Shown one piece after another: positions 5,324 through 10,499 of a stretch of DNA of 18,741 nucleotides. The DNA is from CAZDJQ01 sp964505765. GTDB lineage: Bacteria > Patescibacteriota > Microgenomatia > UBA12405 > JAHJSD01. Both the position numbers and the translations under genes were made by a program. The stretch covers positions 1-18,741 of the forward strand of contig CAZDJQ010000016.1 of NCBI GenBank assembly GCA_964505765.1, in the 5' to 3' direction. Position 1 is the first letter of the stretch, and each line of letters opens with the position of its first letter. The notes under the pieces are model-generated. The model searched no databases. It was not told where the DNA came from and saw nothing but the letters and a program-made list of their open reading frames with translations.

Positions 5324-5381
5324 ATCTCCCCCTTCGTTAGTGTTTCCTTACAGCTATGTCTACCGACAATCCAGAAGGAAA
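5324..5381 (-). repeat. Leader repeat, copy 2 (also at 4543-4600)
   Basis: Near-identical to the ORF8 leader across the SD and type B element. The only differences are around GAAGGAAAC versus GGCGGAAAC. Confidence 0.9.
5360..5381 (-). promoter_or_regulatory. Type B element before ORF10
   Basis: CTACC-N10-AAGGAAA on the plus strand. The CCGG half is altered. Confidence 0.7.
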
Positions 5382-5413
5382 CACAAGCTTGCGTCACAAT
5401 CGGTAGTCTGTAG

Positions 5414-5430
5414 GCAGTGCGCAGCACTGC
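5414..5430 (-). repeat. Leader hairpin, family 1 copy 1
   Basis: GCAGTGC-TGC-GCACTGC starting a few nt after ATAGG. Flanked by GCGC and CCTACAGA, as at 11022-11038, but with a different stem sequence. Confidence 0.8.
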
Positions 5431-5449
5431 GCCTATGGGTCACAGATTC
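5431..5449 (-). promoter_or_regulatory. Type A motif for ORF10
   Basis: Exact GAATCTGTGACCCATAGGC. Confidence 0.8.
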
Positions 5450-5460
5450 CATATTTGGCA

Positions 5461-5482
5461 AAAAGAAAAGCGCCTAAGCGCT
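5461..5482 (-). terminator. Terminator overlapping the ORF11 stop
   Basis: AGCGC-TTAG-GCGCT then TTTCTTTTT. The TAG in the loop is the ORF11 stop codon. Confidence 0.9.
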
Positions 5483-5926
5483 TTCCTCTTGCAATTCTGA
5501 AATGTGTTTGACCATGCCGGATATTTTGACGGCATTTTCATCGTATTCGTTGACATTTTCAGAATCTACGGCATAGCATACGACGCCACCGCCGATAGAA
5601 TCCGCATCGCCTTGATTTGGGTAACAAGGCGAACACATCCGCGCATCGGTGAGCACATAGCGAGAATGTACAATCTGTACAGTATTCTCATTGCTATTGT
5701 ACTTTGCGCTGATTTCGGCGTCAGTATCGACATCCCAAAGCCCGTTTTCATCCTTTTTGAATCCGAGCAAATAAGTATCACCGGATTCTGTGTAATCATC
5801 CGCCGAATCTTCGCCATTTTCCTCGATATATGCTTCATAATCGAGATTGACGCCATTGCAAATGATTTCATCCAGAAAATCACCAGACAGACTGTTTCCC
5901 GAACAGACGCCAGTAAGAATGTTCAT
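5474..5926 (-). CDS. ORF11, acidic conserved hypothetical protein (150 aa)
   Basis: Start at 5926 after AACAAGGGGG. Strongly acidic (a run around ENGEDSADDYTESGDTYLLG). The signature VLTDARMCSPCYPNQGDADS (about residues 92-111), with CxxC followed by Pro-Asn-Gln-Gly-Asp, matches a phage/plasmid family I recall as hypothetical; the two cysteines may bind a metal. Soluble. Function unknown. The stop lies in the terminator loop, so gene end and terminator have been kept together. Confidence 0.9.
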   Translation of the reverse strand: MNILTGVCSGNSLSGDFLDEIICNGVNLDYEAYIEENGEDSADDYTESGDTYLLGFKKDENGLWDVDTDAEISAKYNSNENTVQIVHSRYVLTDARMCSPCYPNQGDADSIGGGVVCYAVDSENVNEYDENAVKISGMVKHISELQEESA

Positions 5927-5972
5927 TCATTCCCCCTTGTTAATGGTTTGTTTCGTTTCCCTCTGGCATCAT

Positions 5973-5994
5973 CTACCGACAAGCCTGCGGGAAA
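5973..5994 (-). promoter_or_regulatory. Type B element before ORF11
   Basis: CTACC-N10-GCGGGAAA-like on the plus strand, 47 nt from the start. Confidence 0.75.
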
Positions 5995-6058
5995 TCCGGC
6001 GTCGTTCCTCTCGCGCTCGCTCGCTCGCGCCCAGGCGGGCGCACGTGCGCATGCACGC

Positions 6059-6077
6059 GCCTATGCGTTACATATAC
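6059..6077 (-). promoter_or_regulatory. Variant type A motif for ORF11
   Basis: GTATATGTAACGCATAGGC, sharing TGTAAC-CATAGGC with the consensus. Confidence 0.55.
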
Positions 6078-6095
6078 CTGCCTGCATCTGACGGC

Positions 6096-6115
6096 GGGCG
6101 CGTTTGACCGCGCCC
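6096..6115 (-). repeat. GUCAAA-loop hairpin
   Basis: GGGCGCG-GTCAAA-CGCGCCC, 7-bp perfect stem, shortly after the ORF12 stop. Confidence 0.75.
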
Positions 6116-6129
6116 ACATCCGACCGTGA

Positions 6130-6309
6130 CTAACCGTAGTATGCTTCTGCGCATTCCTCGGAACAGCAGGTTTGTCCCTTTTCCTCGGGCACAAATTCGC
6201 ATCCGCACCATTTGCACTCGATTGCGTAATCGCGCCATGCTTCCGGACATCCGATTTCGTGCGTCACGACTCCGTTGATTCTCAATTTCTCACAACATGG
6301 TACTGACAT
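6130..6309 (-). CDS. ORF12, zinc-ribbon-like small protein (59 aa)
   Basis: ATG at 6309 follows AAAGGGGGAG, TAG at 6130. Nine cysteines in 59 residues: MSVPCCEKLRINGVVTHEIG, then CPEAWRDYAIECKWCGCEF, VPEEKGQTCCSEECAEAYYG. The CxxCxC...CCxxxC arrangement in the C-terminal half is that of a treble-clef or zinc-ribbon fold of the 'YCSxxC' type, so it very likely binds zinc. Partner or nucleic acid unknown. No T-run terminator follows it. Confidence 0.85.
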   Translation of the reverse strand: MSVPCCEKLRINGVVTHEIGCPEAWRDYAIECKWCGCEFVPEEKGQTCCSEECAEAYYG

Positions 6310-6340
6310 CGTCTCCCCCTTTGTTTGTGTTCACCGATGT

Positions 6341-6362
6341 CTACCCAGGTTCCTGCCGGAAA
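6341..6362 (-). promoter_or_regulatory. Type B element before ORF12
   Basis: CTACC-N10-CCGGAAA on the plus strand, 32 nt from the start. The inner ten bases do not pair with the flanks here. Confidence 0.8.
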
Positions 6363-6380
6363 TGGGGGAGCCCCGCCGGG

Positions 6381-6399
6381 GCCTATGGGTCACCGATTG
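6381..6399 (-). promoter_or_regulatory. Type A motif for ORF12
   Basis: CAATCGGTGACCCATAGGC. Followed at once by a GCCCC-GGC-GGGGC hairpin. Confidence 0.7.
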
Positions 6400-6410
6400 C
6401 GCCCGGCGGG

Positions 6411-6428
6411 GAGGGGCTTTCGCCCCTA
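6411..6428 (-). terminator. Terminator-type hairpin after ORF13
   Basis: GGGGC-GAAA-GCCCC with a GNRA loop, overlapping the stop. No T-run, so termination may be weak. Confidence 0.65.
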
Positions 6429-6731
6429 TTTGATTTTCCATATCGGCACGGACACAAAGCCCGTTTGTGCTCTGACGCCGGTATCCTCGAAAATACCGGT
6501 TTCGTACGCCGCCGCCGCCATTTCTTCGTTCTCGCTGTAGTTTTTCACAGCGATGCATTCCGGCGGGATTGCGACGTCAGGCAGGTTCACCGAAAGCGTG
6601 CCGTATGGTTCGCCGTATTCCGTTGTGACGACCTGCAAAGCCAGCCGCTTGTTGGGATACTCTTTCAACTCGAAACGGCATTCCTCGCCCATCACCGTGA
6701 ACCGCGCCGCCTTGACTGCTTCTTTGTTCAT
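6426..6731 (-). CDS. ORF13, DUF4313-like protein (101 aa)
   Basis: Start at 6731 after GCGAAGGGGG; the upstream in-frame ATG has no SD. The pattern CRFELKEYPNKRLALQVV, then GEPYGTLSVNLPDVAIPPEC, a stretch of charged and Ala-rich residues, and TGVRAQTGFVSVPIWKI resembles DUF4313 proteins of phages and mobile elements (TL-VNLP-D, AxxGF-x-P). Function unknown in that family. Follows ORF14 with no terminator or type A motif between them, so both may share a transcript. Confidence 0.88.
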   Translation of the reverse strand: MNKEAVKAARFTVMGEECRFELKEYPNKRLALQVVTTEYGEPYGTLSVNLPDVAIPPECIAVKNYSENEEMAAAAYETGIFEDTGVRAQTGFVSVPIWKIK

Positions 6732-6758
6732 TCTCTCCCCCTTCGCTGATGAAAAGTG

Positions 6759-6793
6759 CGGGGTTTGCACGCTTGTTAAGCGTCAGCCCCGCT
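6759..6793 (-). repeat. Large hairpin in ORF13 leader
   Basis: Outer stem GCGGGG/CCCCGC and inner stem ACGCTT/AAGCGT lie between the type B element and the SD. This explains the unusually long 81-nt distance. Confidence 0.75.
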
Positions 6794-6811
6794 TGTTGGT
6801 TACACCGATGT

Positions 6812-6833
6812 CTACCAAGCATTCAGCCGGAAA
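6812..6833 (-). promoter_or_regulatory. Type B element before ORF13, inside the ORF14 end
   Basis: CTACC-N10-CCGGAAA on the plus strand. Its TTTCCGGCTGA half encodes the last codons and stop of ORF14. Confidence 0.8.
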
Positions 6834-6984
6834 TGTTCACGCTTTCAATCGCTCGAAGCGGGCACGCCTCGGCAGCCATAACCATCGCCCGCGCCGCCAC
6901 CTTGCTTGTCGCAGTCACGCGCAATTTGACCGTGCCTGCATCCGACCGCAGCTTGATTGTGTATGTTTTGACTGTGATTTTCAT
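6823..6984 (-). CDS. ORF14, small conserved basic protein (53 aa)
   Basis: ATG at 6984 sits after GGGGGGGAGAG, directly beside a type A motif; stop TGA at 6823. MKITVKTYTIKLRSDAGTVK, then LRVTATSKVAARAMVMAAEA, CPLRAIESVNISG. The 'TVKLR-D-GTVK-RV-ATSK-AA' pattern is one I recall from gut-phage small proteins of unknown role. Two GUCRRA-type motifs (CGGTCGGATG, ACGGTCAAAT) fall inside the coding sequence, as RSDA and TVK. Confidence 0.85.
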   Translation of the reverse strand: MKITVKTYTIKLRSDAGTVKLRVTATSKVAARAMVMAAEACPLRAIESVNISG

Positions 6985-6995
6985 CTCTCCCCCCC

Positions 6996-7014
6996 GCCTA
7001 TGGGTTACTGATTT
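6996..7014 (-). promoter_or_regulatory. Type A motif directly before ORF14
   Basis: AAATCAGTAACCCATAGGC, 12 nt from the ATG with the SD in between. Confidence 0.75.
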
Positions 7015-7025
7015 CTGGGAAGCAG

Positions 7026-7042
7026 TGGGGGCTTTCGCCCCC
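7026..7042 (-). terminator. Terminator-type hairpin after ORF15
   Basis: GGGGGC-GAAA-GCCCCC with a GNRA loop. The tail lacks a T-run. Confidence 0.65.
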
Positions 7043-7047
7043 CGTGC

Positions 7048-7353
7048 TCATGCTTCATAGTACGCGTCAATCTCATTTTCGGTGCACTGACCGATAAAGA
7101 GATTTTCGTGTTCCGTGTGAATAAACTCTTTGCCGTCAATCTCGCGTATGTCCTCAACCTTGACGGTCAGCGTTGCCGCGTACAATGACTCAAAACCCAT
7201 GCCGCTGTCAAGCTCACCGGATTCGAGTTGCCGCGTTGCCTCTTTCTCCACTTCTTCCATTGTGGAGCCGGTCACAACTTCCGAAGCATAGCCGCACTTG
7301 CCGCCGCCCCAGCAGTTTCCCCAGACAATCCCCTTCGCCGTGTATCGTTTCAT
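7048..7353 (-). CDS. ORF15, conserved hypothetical protein (101 aa)
   Basis: Start at 7353 after CAGAGGGGGAG. MKRYTAKGIVWGNCWGGGKC, then a helical acidic stretch and ESGELDSGMGFESLYAATLT (about residues 44-63), VEDIREIDGKEFIHTEHE, FIGQCTENEIDAYYEA. This GNxWGGG...LDSGMGFESL pattern is familiar from gut-phage hypothetical proteins. Likely a small alpha/beta domain. Function unknown. Confidence 0.9.
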   Translation of the reverse strand: MKRYTAKGIVWGNCWGGGKCGYASEVVTGSTMEEVEKEATRQLESGELDSGMGFESLYAATLTVKVEDIREIDGKEFIHTEHENLFIGQCTENEIDAYYEA

Positions 7354-7384
7354 TCTCTCCCCCTCTGTTCAGGTTCACTGGTAT

Positions 7385-7406
7385 CTACCCAATTCCCCGC
7401 CGGAAA
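7385..7406 (-). promoter_or_regulatory. Type B element before ORF15
   Basis: CTACC-N10-CCGGAAA on the plus strand. An AATTGGG/CCCAATT stem spans the element here. Confidence 0.8.
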
Positions 7407-7433
7407 TTGGGGGAGGCGGCGGGCTTCACCCAT

Positions 7434-7452
7434 GCCTATGGGTTACTGATTC
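7434..7452 (-). promoter_or_regulatory. Type A motif for ORF15
   Basis: GAATCAGTAACCCATAGGC, a near-exact match. Confidence 0.8.
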
Positions 7453-7461
7453 CCGCCGCTC

Positions 7462-7491
7462 GAAAAGAAAAGACGCGGCTATACCGCCGCG
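7462..7491 (-). terminator. Terminator overlapping the ORF16 stop
   Basis: CGCGGC-GGTATA-GCCGCG then TCTTTTCTTTTC. The loop contains the TAG stop. Confidence 0.9.
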
Positions 7492-8258
7492 CCTATGGCT
7501 AACACATTCTCGACCGTGGCATGTTCTACGGCGTCAATTTTCGCGTTCCATCGTTCGGCACATTTTACGGGGCAAAAATCGGCGTCGTGTACGTTGCCAA
7601 CTTTCAGCGCGTCTTGTGTCTCATACGATAGATTGCAATTGCCGATTATATCGCCGTTTGCATTCATATAGAATGTTTCTTCACATATTCCGCAATCGTC
7701 AATTTCAAACGGATACAAAGACAATTCCCTGCTCCACAATTCCGCGCCGCGTCCCTGATTGATTACGCCGCTTGTATCGTTTCGATATTTCGCAACGTCG
7801 AACCGTTCGCCGTCTTCGTGGCTTTTCCGGCCCGTGAACCGGAAAACGTCAAGTTTCCGGACGTTTTCGGGGTCTACTTCGTCATGGTGTCCATCGTTGC
7901 TTATATCAAGCCGTGAAGCAAATTCACTATCTGAATTTTCACAAGCAAGATATAAACCCATCACCGCGCCGATAAATTCCCGCGTGACCTGCTTTGCATT
8001 GGTCACCATATAGAACCGCTCAACAATCAAGCCGCGCCGCTGTATTTCCTCTGTGATTGCTTCTATAATGTGCGGCACAAGTGACGGTTCCCCGCCGGTC
8101 AGCGTCAACGTGTCGATACTTTCGACATGCTCGAATAGTGCGCGAATATGGCGAATATCACAATCCATATTCTGAGCTTCACCCCTGCAACAATGGTCAC
8201 AGCACATATTACAGCGCCGCGTCAACTCAATCACCAAATCCTGCATACGTGTTTTCAT
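7479..8258 (-). CDS. ORF16, radical SAM / iron-sulfur enzyme (259 aa)
   Basis: Start at 8258 after AAGGGGGTGACC; the frame is open upstream but that part is leader repeats. LVIELTRRCNMCCDHC (about residues 8-23) holds the CxxxCxxC motif that ligates the [4Fe-4S] cluster cleaving S-adenosylmethionine, and LTLTGGEPSLV the GGEP motif. A C-terminal cysteine group (DCGICEETFYMNANGDIIGN-C, then FCPVKC) resembles a SPASM/Twitch auxiliary-cluster domain, seen in peptide- and metabolite-modifying enzymes. The substrate is unknown and no precursor peptide or partner is beside it. The gene's last codons contain a type A-like sequence (7491-7509). Confidence 0.93.
   Translation of the reverse strand: MKTRMQDLVIELTRRCNMCCDHCCRGEAQNMDCDIRHIRALFEHVESIDTLTLTGGEPSLVPHIIEAITEEIQRRGLIVERFYMVTNAKQVTREFIGAVMGLYLACENSDSEFASRLDISNDGHHDEVDPENVRKLDVFRFTGRKSHEDGERFDVAKYRNDTSGVINQGRGAELWSRELSLYPFEIDDCGICEETFYMNANGDIIGNCNLSYETQDALKVGNVHDADFCPVKCAERWNAKIDAVEHATVENVLAIGAAV
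7491..7509 (-). promoter_or_regulatory. Type A-like sequence inside ORF16 end
   Basis: GAATGTGTTAGCCATAGGC matches consensus at 16 of 19 positions but encodes ENVLAIG of ORF16 and runs straight into the terminator. Confidence 0.4.
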
Positions 8259-8281
8259 GGTCACCCCCTTTGTGTCCTTGT

Positions 8282-8303
8282 CTACCGGCAACCGTGCCGG
8301 AAA
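8282..8303 (-). promoter_or_regulatory. Type B element before ORF16
   Basis: CTACC-N10-CCGGAAA with a CCGGCA/TGCCGG stem, 24 nt from the start. Confidence 0.8.
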
Positions 8304-8359
8304 CAAGACAGGGGCAACTATAAGAACACGCTTGTGTATGCGCTTGCGCTCACGTGCCT

Positions 8360-8459
8360 GGGTATGCGTGTATGTGTGCATGTGTATACCTGCCTGCATG
8401 CGACGGCGGGCACGTCCGACGGCGGGCACGTTTGACCGTGCCCCCGTATGACGGCAACC
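8360..8459 (-). repeat. Composite leader module, copy 3
   Basis: Alternating TG/CA tract (8363-8389), TATACCTGCCTGCATGCGAC and two to three GUC hairpins, as in the copies before ORF7 and ORF11. No clean type A core is visible here. Confidence 0.65.
8424..8443 (-). repeat. GUCAAA-loop hairpin
   Basis: GGGCACG-GTCAAA-CGTGCCC, perfect 7-bp stem. Confidence 0.75.
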
Positions 8460-8461
8460 GA

Positions 8462-8764
8462 TTACAACGCGGCGCATATCCGGTTGTAAATTTCCTTTTT
8501 CTGCATGTAGTATTCATAGTTCTGCTCACCGGGGCGAAAATTCCCCCACTGATTCTGCGACTGATTGCGCAGAATATCGCCGCGAAAATCGTTTTCCTCA
8601 TAATATGCACGGAATCCGTGAATATCATAGTGAGCAATAAACCCGCTTGCCAGATTAATGAAGTTGTATCCGGCTTTCGTGAGCTTGTCCATGCCACGCT
8701 TTGCAGCGGCCACAACACTTTTCACAACCGCATCCGCTTGCTTCTGACTCATTGGTTCAATCAT
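8462..8764 (-). CDS. ORF17, conserved hypothetical protein (100 aa)
   Basis: Start at 8764 after AACCGAAGGGGGAG. Helical N-terminal half (SQKQADAVVKSVVAAAKRGM, about residues 6-25), then KAGYNFINLASGFIAHYDIHGF and a Tyr/Asn/Gln-rich C-terminal part (NYEYYMQKKEIYNRI). The INLASGFIAHY segment is one I recall from phage small proteins. Function unknown. Lacks a T-run terminator; the composite module begins at its stop. Confidence 0.88.
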   Translation of the reverse strand: MIEPMSQKQADAVVKSVVAAAKRGMDKLTKAGYNFINLASGFIAHYDIHGFRAYYEENDFRGDILRNQSQNQWGNFRPGEQNYEYYMQKKEIYNRICAAL

Positions 8765-8796
8765 TCTCTCCCCCTTCGGTTAATGTTCACCGATAT

Positions 8797-8818
8797 CTAC
8801 CCAAAGTCCAGCCGGAAA
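8797..8818 (-). promoter_or_regulatory. Type B element before ORF17
   Basis: CTACC-N10-CCGGAAA on the plus strand, only about 9 nt after the type A motif and 33 nt from the start. Confidence 0.8.
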
Positions 8819-8826
8819 CACCGCTT

Positions 8827-8845
8827 GCCTATGGGTTACAGATTG
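8827..8845 (-). promoter_or_regulatory. Type A motif for ORF17
   Basis: CAATCTGTAACCCATAGGC, one base from consensus. A minimal leader. Confidence 0.8.
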
Positions 8846-8852
8846 TAGAAAG

Positions 8853-8875
8853 TGGAGGGGGGTTGCCCCCCTCTA
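8853..8875 (-). terminator. Terminator after ORF18
   Basis: GAGGGGGG-CAA-CCCCCCTC hairpin followed by CACTTTC. Confidence 0.75.
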
Positions 8876-8876
8876 C

Positions 8877-9314
8877 TTAATCCCCGAATTGCCGCAAAAC
8901 GGCGTCGCGTATGCGTTCCCACCGTTCGGCGCTGTTTTCCTCAGTCAGTTTGACGTCAGGCAACGGCGTCACGTATGCGTTGACGATGGCGCCGCTTGAA
9001 AAATCCGGCCCGTCAAAACTGATTGCAGGGGCGCAACCCAGACCGCACCCAGGCATTCCGATTGCCCCCATTGTCCGCGTCGTTTCCGCGTACATGCTGG
9101 TTTCACTCACAAATTGCTTGAATTCCTCTTTTGTGAGCGTTCCGGCGTATTTACGGTGCCGTGTCGACGTTTCCGTGCCCCAGTCCGTGTATGCATCATC
9201 CGATTCCGTCATGGTCAATTTGCGCATAAGGCGCGGGCTGGCATAAAACGCGCTCAGGTTCGGTGCATCCGGATAGTTCCAAACGTCAACCGTGAAGATA
9301 ATCCCAAAATCCAT
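8877..9314 (-). CDS. ORF18, hypothetical protein (145 aa)
   Basis: Start at 9314 after CACAAGGGGG. MDFGIIFTVDVWNYPDAPNL, then SAFYASPRLMRKLTM and a Thr/Ser-rich middle, KEEFKQFVSETSMYAETTR, a GAIGMPGCGLGCAPA turn (two cysteines) and a helical C terminus (AERWERIRDAVLRQFGD). Function unknown. Probably in one operon with ORF19: no terminator or type A motif separates them, and its type B element lies inside the end of ORF19. Confidence 0.87.
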   Translation of the reverse strand: MDFGIIFTVDVWNYPDAPNLSAFYASPRLMRKLTMTESDDAYTDWGTETSTRHRKYAGTLTKEEFKQFVSETSMYAETTRTMGAIGMPGCGLGCAPAISFDGPDFSSGAIVNAYVTPLPDVKLTEENSAERWERIRDAVLRQFGD

Positions 9315-9352
9315 ACATCCCCCTTGTGAATGGTTTGTGTTTCGTTCTGGCA

Positions 9353-9586
9353 CTATCTACCGGCAATCTTGTCGGAAAGCGTCAAAGAGCTTGCAACATG
9401 TTCGGCCAATACGTGAGCTTCCCAATTGACAAGTTGACGTTCCTGCACGATTTCATCAAAACGCGCTTTCATTGCGTCCTGACCCTTTGCGCGTCTGACC
9501 ATGACCAGTTCCTGCACGTCTGACCGCATATCCTCACGTGTGACCGTGGGACGTGTCTCGAAAATGTGTGGCTTTCTCTTTGCCAT
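9353..9586 (-). CDS. ORF19, helical hypothetical protein (77 aa)
   Basis: Start at 9586 after AACAAAGGGGG. Basic N terminus (MAKRKPHIFETRP), then long charged helices (REDMRSDVQELVMVRRAKGQ, DAMKARFDEIVQERQLVNW), no motif. Function unknown. Its last codons, encoding TLSDKIAGR-stop, are also a complete type B element for ORF18. Confidence 0.85.
   Translation of the reverse strand: MAKRKPHIFETRPTVTREDMRSDVQELVMVRRAKGQDAMKARFDEIVQERQLVNWEAHVLAEHVASSLTLSDKIAGR
9357..9378 (-). promoter_or_regulatory. Type B element before ORF18, within ORF19
   Basis: CTACC-N10-GTCGGAAA-like on the plus strand with the GATAGTGCCAGAACGAAAC extension. The whole element is coding for ORF19. Confidence 0.8.
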
Positions 9587-9609
9587 GATTCCCCCTTTGT
9601 TGGTTTCAT

Positions 9610-9631
9610 CTACCAACAAACCAGCCGGAAA
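9610..9631 (-). promoter_or_regulatory. Type B element before ORF19
   Basis: CTACC-N10-CCGGAAA on the plus strand, 24 nt from the start. Confidence 0.8.
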
Positions 9632-9639
9632 CACCCATT

Positions 9640-9658
9640 GCCTATGGGTTACGAATTC
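9640..9658 (-). promoter_or_regulatory. Type A motif for ORF19
   Basis: GAATTCGTAACCCATAGGC. Type A and type B are 8 nt apart (minimal leader, as at 10040-10088). Confidence 0.75.
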
Positions 9659-9666
9659 AAAAGCAT

Positions 9667-9684
9667 AGGGGGCTTGCGCCCCCC
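9667..9684 (-). terminator. Terminator after ORF20
   Basis: GGGGGC-GCAA-GCCCCC, tail CTATGCTTTT. Confidence 0.8.
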
Positions 9685-9688
9685 TTGC

Positions 9689-10006
9689 TTATCCTTTTGT
9701 CTTTTCAATCAGCTTCCAGACAAGCCCGACGATTTTTGCAACCTCTTTGAGGCCAAGCAATTTTGCTTTGTTTTCCGGTGACAAAGCATCCATCACGTTT
9801 ACGACGGCGGACGCGGTGAAAGCATCGACAACCGAGCCGTTGATTTTCAGGTACTGGTGATTGTCAACAATCCAGCGAAAAGCCGCTTCGAGCTTTTCCG
9901 GCGTATCCGCAACCGTCTTGTAATCATCGGTAATCTGGATGATTTCAAGTGTCGGGTCGATGTTTCCGGCGTCCATGATTTCAGTTATCAACTTTGCATC
10001 TGTCAT
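9689..10006 (-). CDS. ORF20, helical hypothetical protein (105 aa)
   Basis: Start at 10006 after AACAAGGGGGGG. MTDAKLITEIMDAGNIDPTL, then an Asp/Thr-rich segment, LEAAFRWIVDNHQYLKINGS, VVDAFTASAVVNVMDALSPE and a basic C-terminal helix (VAKIVGLVWKLIEKTKG). The last helix is amphipathic and could touch a membrane. No signal peptide, no family recognised. Confidence 0.88.
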   Translation of the reverse strand: MTDAKLITEIMDAGNIDPTLEIIQITDDYKTVADTPEKLEAAFRWIVDNHQYLKINGSVVDAFTASAVVNVMDALSPENKAKLLGLKEVAKIVGLVWKLIEKTKG

Positions 10007-10039
10007 TCTTTTCCCCCCCTTGTTTGTGTTCACCGTTAT

Positions 10040-10061
10040 CTACCAACAAGCCAGCCGGAAA
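10040..10061 (-). promoter_or_regulatory. Type B element before ORF20
   Basis: CTACC-N10-CCGGAAA on the plus strand, 34 nt from the start. Confidence 0.8.
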
Positions 10062-10069
10062 CACTCATT

Positions 10070-10088
10070 GCCTATGGGTTACAGATTC
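10070..10088 (-). promoter_or_regulatory. Type A motif for ORF20
   Basis: Exact GAATCTGTAACCCATAGGC. Confidence 0.8.
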
Positions 10089-10096
10089 AGAGGCAT

Positions 10097-10114
10097 AGGG
10101 GGCTTGCGCCCCCC
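10097..10114 (-). terminator. Terminator after ORF21
   Basis: GGGGGC-GCAA-GCCCCC hairpin just past the stop; weak T-run. Confidence 0.8.
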
Positions 10115-10117
10115 TGT

Positions 10118-10360
10118 TTACCCTTGCGCCAATTCCGCACGGCGCTTGCCAGCCGCAAGCGTCTTTGCGTATTCGGCAAGATTCCCCGCACCGATACGAC
10201 GGCGGTACTCATTGGCGCTTATTTCAGCGTCCAGAAAATCCGCCCATATCAAGTGTGCGTGTTCGACGGTCAACTGCAAATATTCCCCGTCGAAAGCCGC
10301 TTCCAGCGAATCATCAGCAAGTCCGCACATTTGCGCGGTATGCTTTTCATCGTGCAACAT
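10118..10360 (-). CDS. ORF21, hypothetical protein (80 aa)
   Basis: Start at 10360 after TGAGGGGGAACC. Acidic, helical N-terminal two thirds (MLHDEKHTAQMCGLADDSLE, AAFDGEYLQLTVEHAHLIW) and a basic C terminus (EYRRRIGAGNLAEYAKTLAAGKRR). Function unknown. It follows the 19-residue ORF22 by 9 nt, and its SD begins at the ORF22 stop, so the two are probably co-translated. Confidence 0.85.
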   Translation of the reverse strand: MLHDEKHTAQMCGLADDSLEAAFDGEYLQLTVEHAHLIWADFLDAEISANEYRRRIGAGNLAEYAKTLAAGKRRAELAQG

Positions 10361-10369
10361 GGTTCCCCC

Positions 10370-10429
10370 TCATCTGAAAATGATTATCCATCGGAGGATT
10401 TTTCCGATGATTCTTAGTATGTTCCACAT
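10370..10429 (-). CDS. ORF22, 19-residue amphipathic peptide
   Basis: ATG at 10429 follows a full SD (GAAGGGGGATACG). The peptide MWNILRIIGKILRWIIIFR is hydrophobic with evenly spaced Arg/Lys, giving a cationic amphipathic helix. The TGA overlaps the ORF21 SD region. It could be a small membrane-active peptide (holin- or toxin-like) or a leader peptide coupling translation of ORF21. The DNA also holds a CATCGGA/TCCGATG inverted repeat, so RNA structure could be the selected feature instead. Confidence 0.65.
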   Translation of the reverse strand: MWNILRIIGKILRWIIIFR

Positions 10430-10452
10430 CGTATCCCCCTTCCTGGGACTGT

Positions 10453-10474
10453 CTACCGGCAACCGTGCCGGAAA
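10453..10474 (-). promoter_or_regulatory. Type B element before ORF22-21, no type A
   Basis: CTACC-N10-CCGGAAA with a full stem, sitting 2 nt after the ORF23 terminator. No type A motif is present, so this element alone would have to start or rescue expression. Confidence 0.8.
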
Positions 10475-10476
10475 TC

Positions 10477-10494
10477 AGGGGGCTTGCGCCCCCT
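10477..10494 (-). terminator. Terminator after ORF23
   Basis: GGGGGC-GCAA-GCCCCC followed by TGATTTCC, no strong T-run. Confidence 0.75.
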
Positions 10495-10499
10495 AAATA

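Larger units (their letters stand above)
6039..6125 (-). repeat. Composite leader module, copy 2
   Basis: Alternating GCGCACGTGCGCATGCACGC tract, variant type A motif, TGCCTGCATCTGACGGCGGGC and a GUCAAA hairpin, in the same order as at 4194-4286. Confidence 0.7.

Noticed and set aside
7479..8477. Longer form of the radical SAM protein starting at 8477
   Set aside because: The extra 73 residues are translated leader repeats; the ATG at 8258 has a perfect SD.
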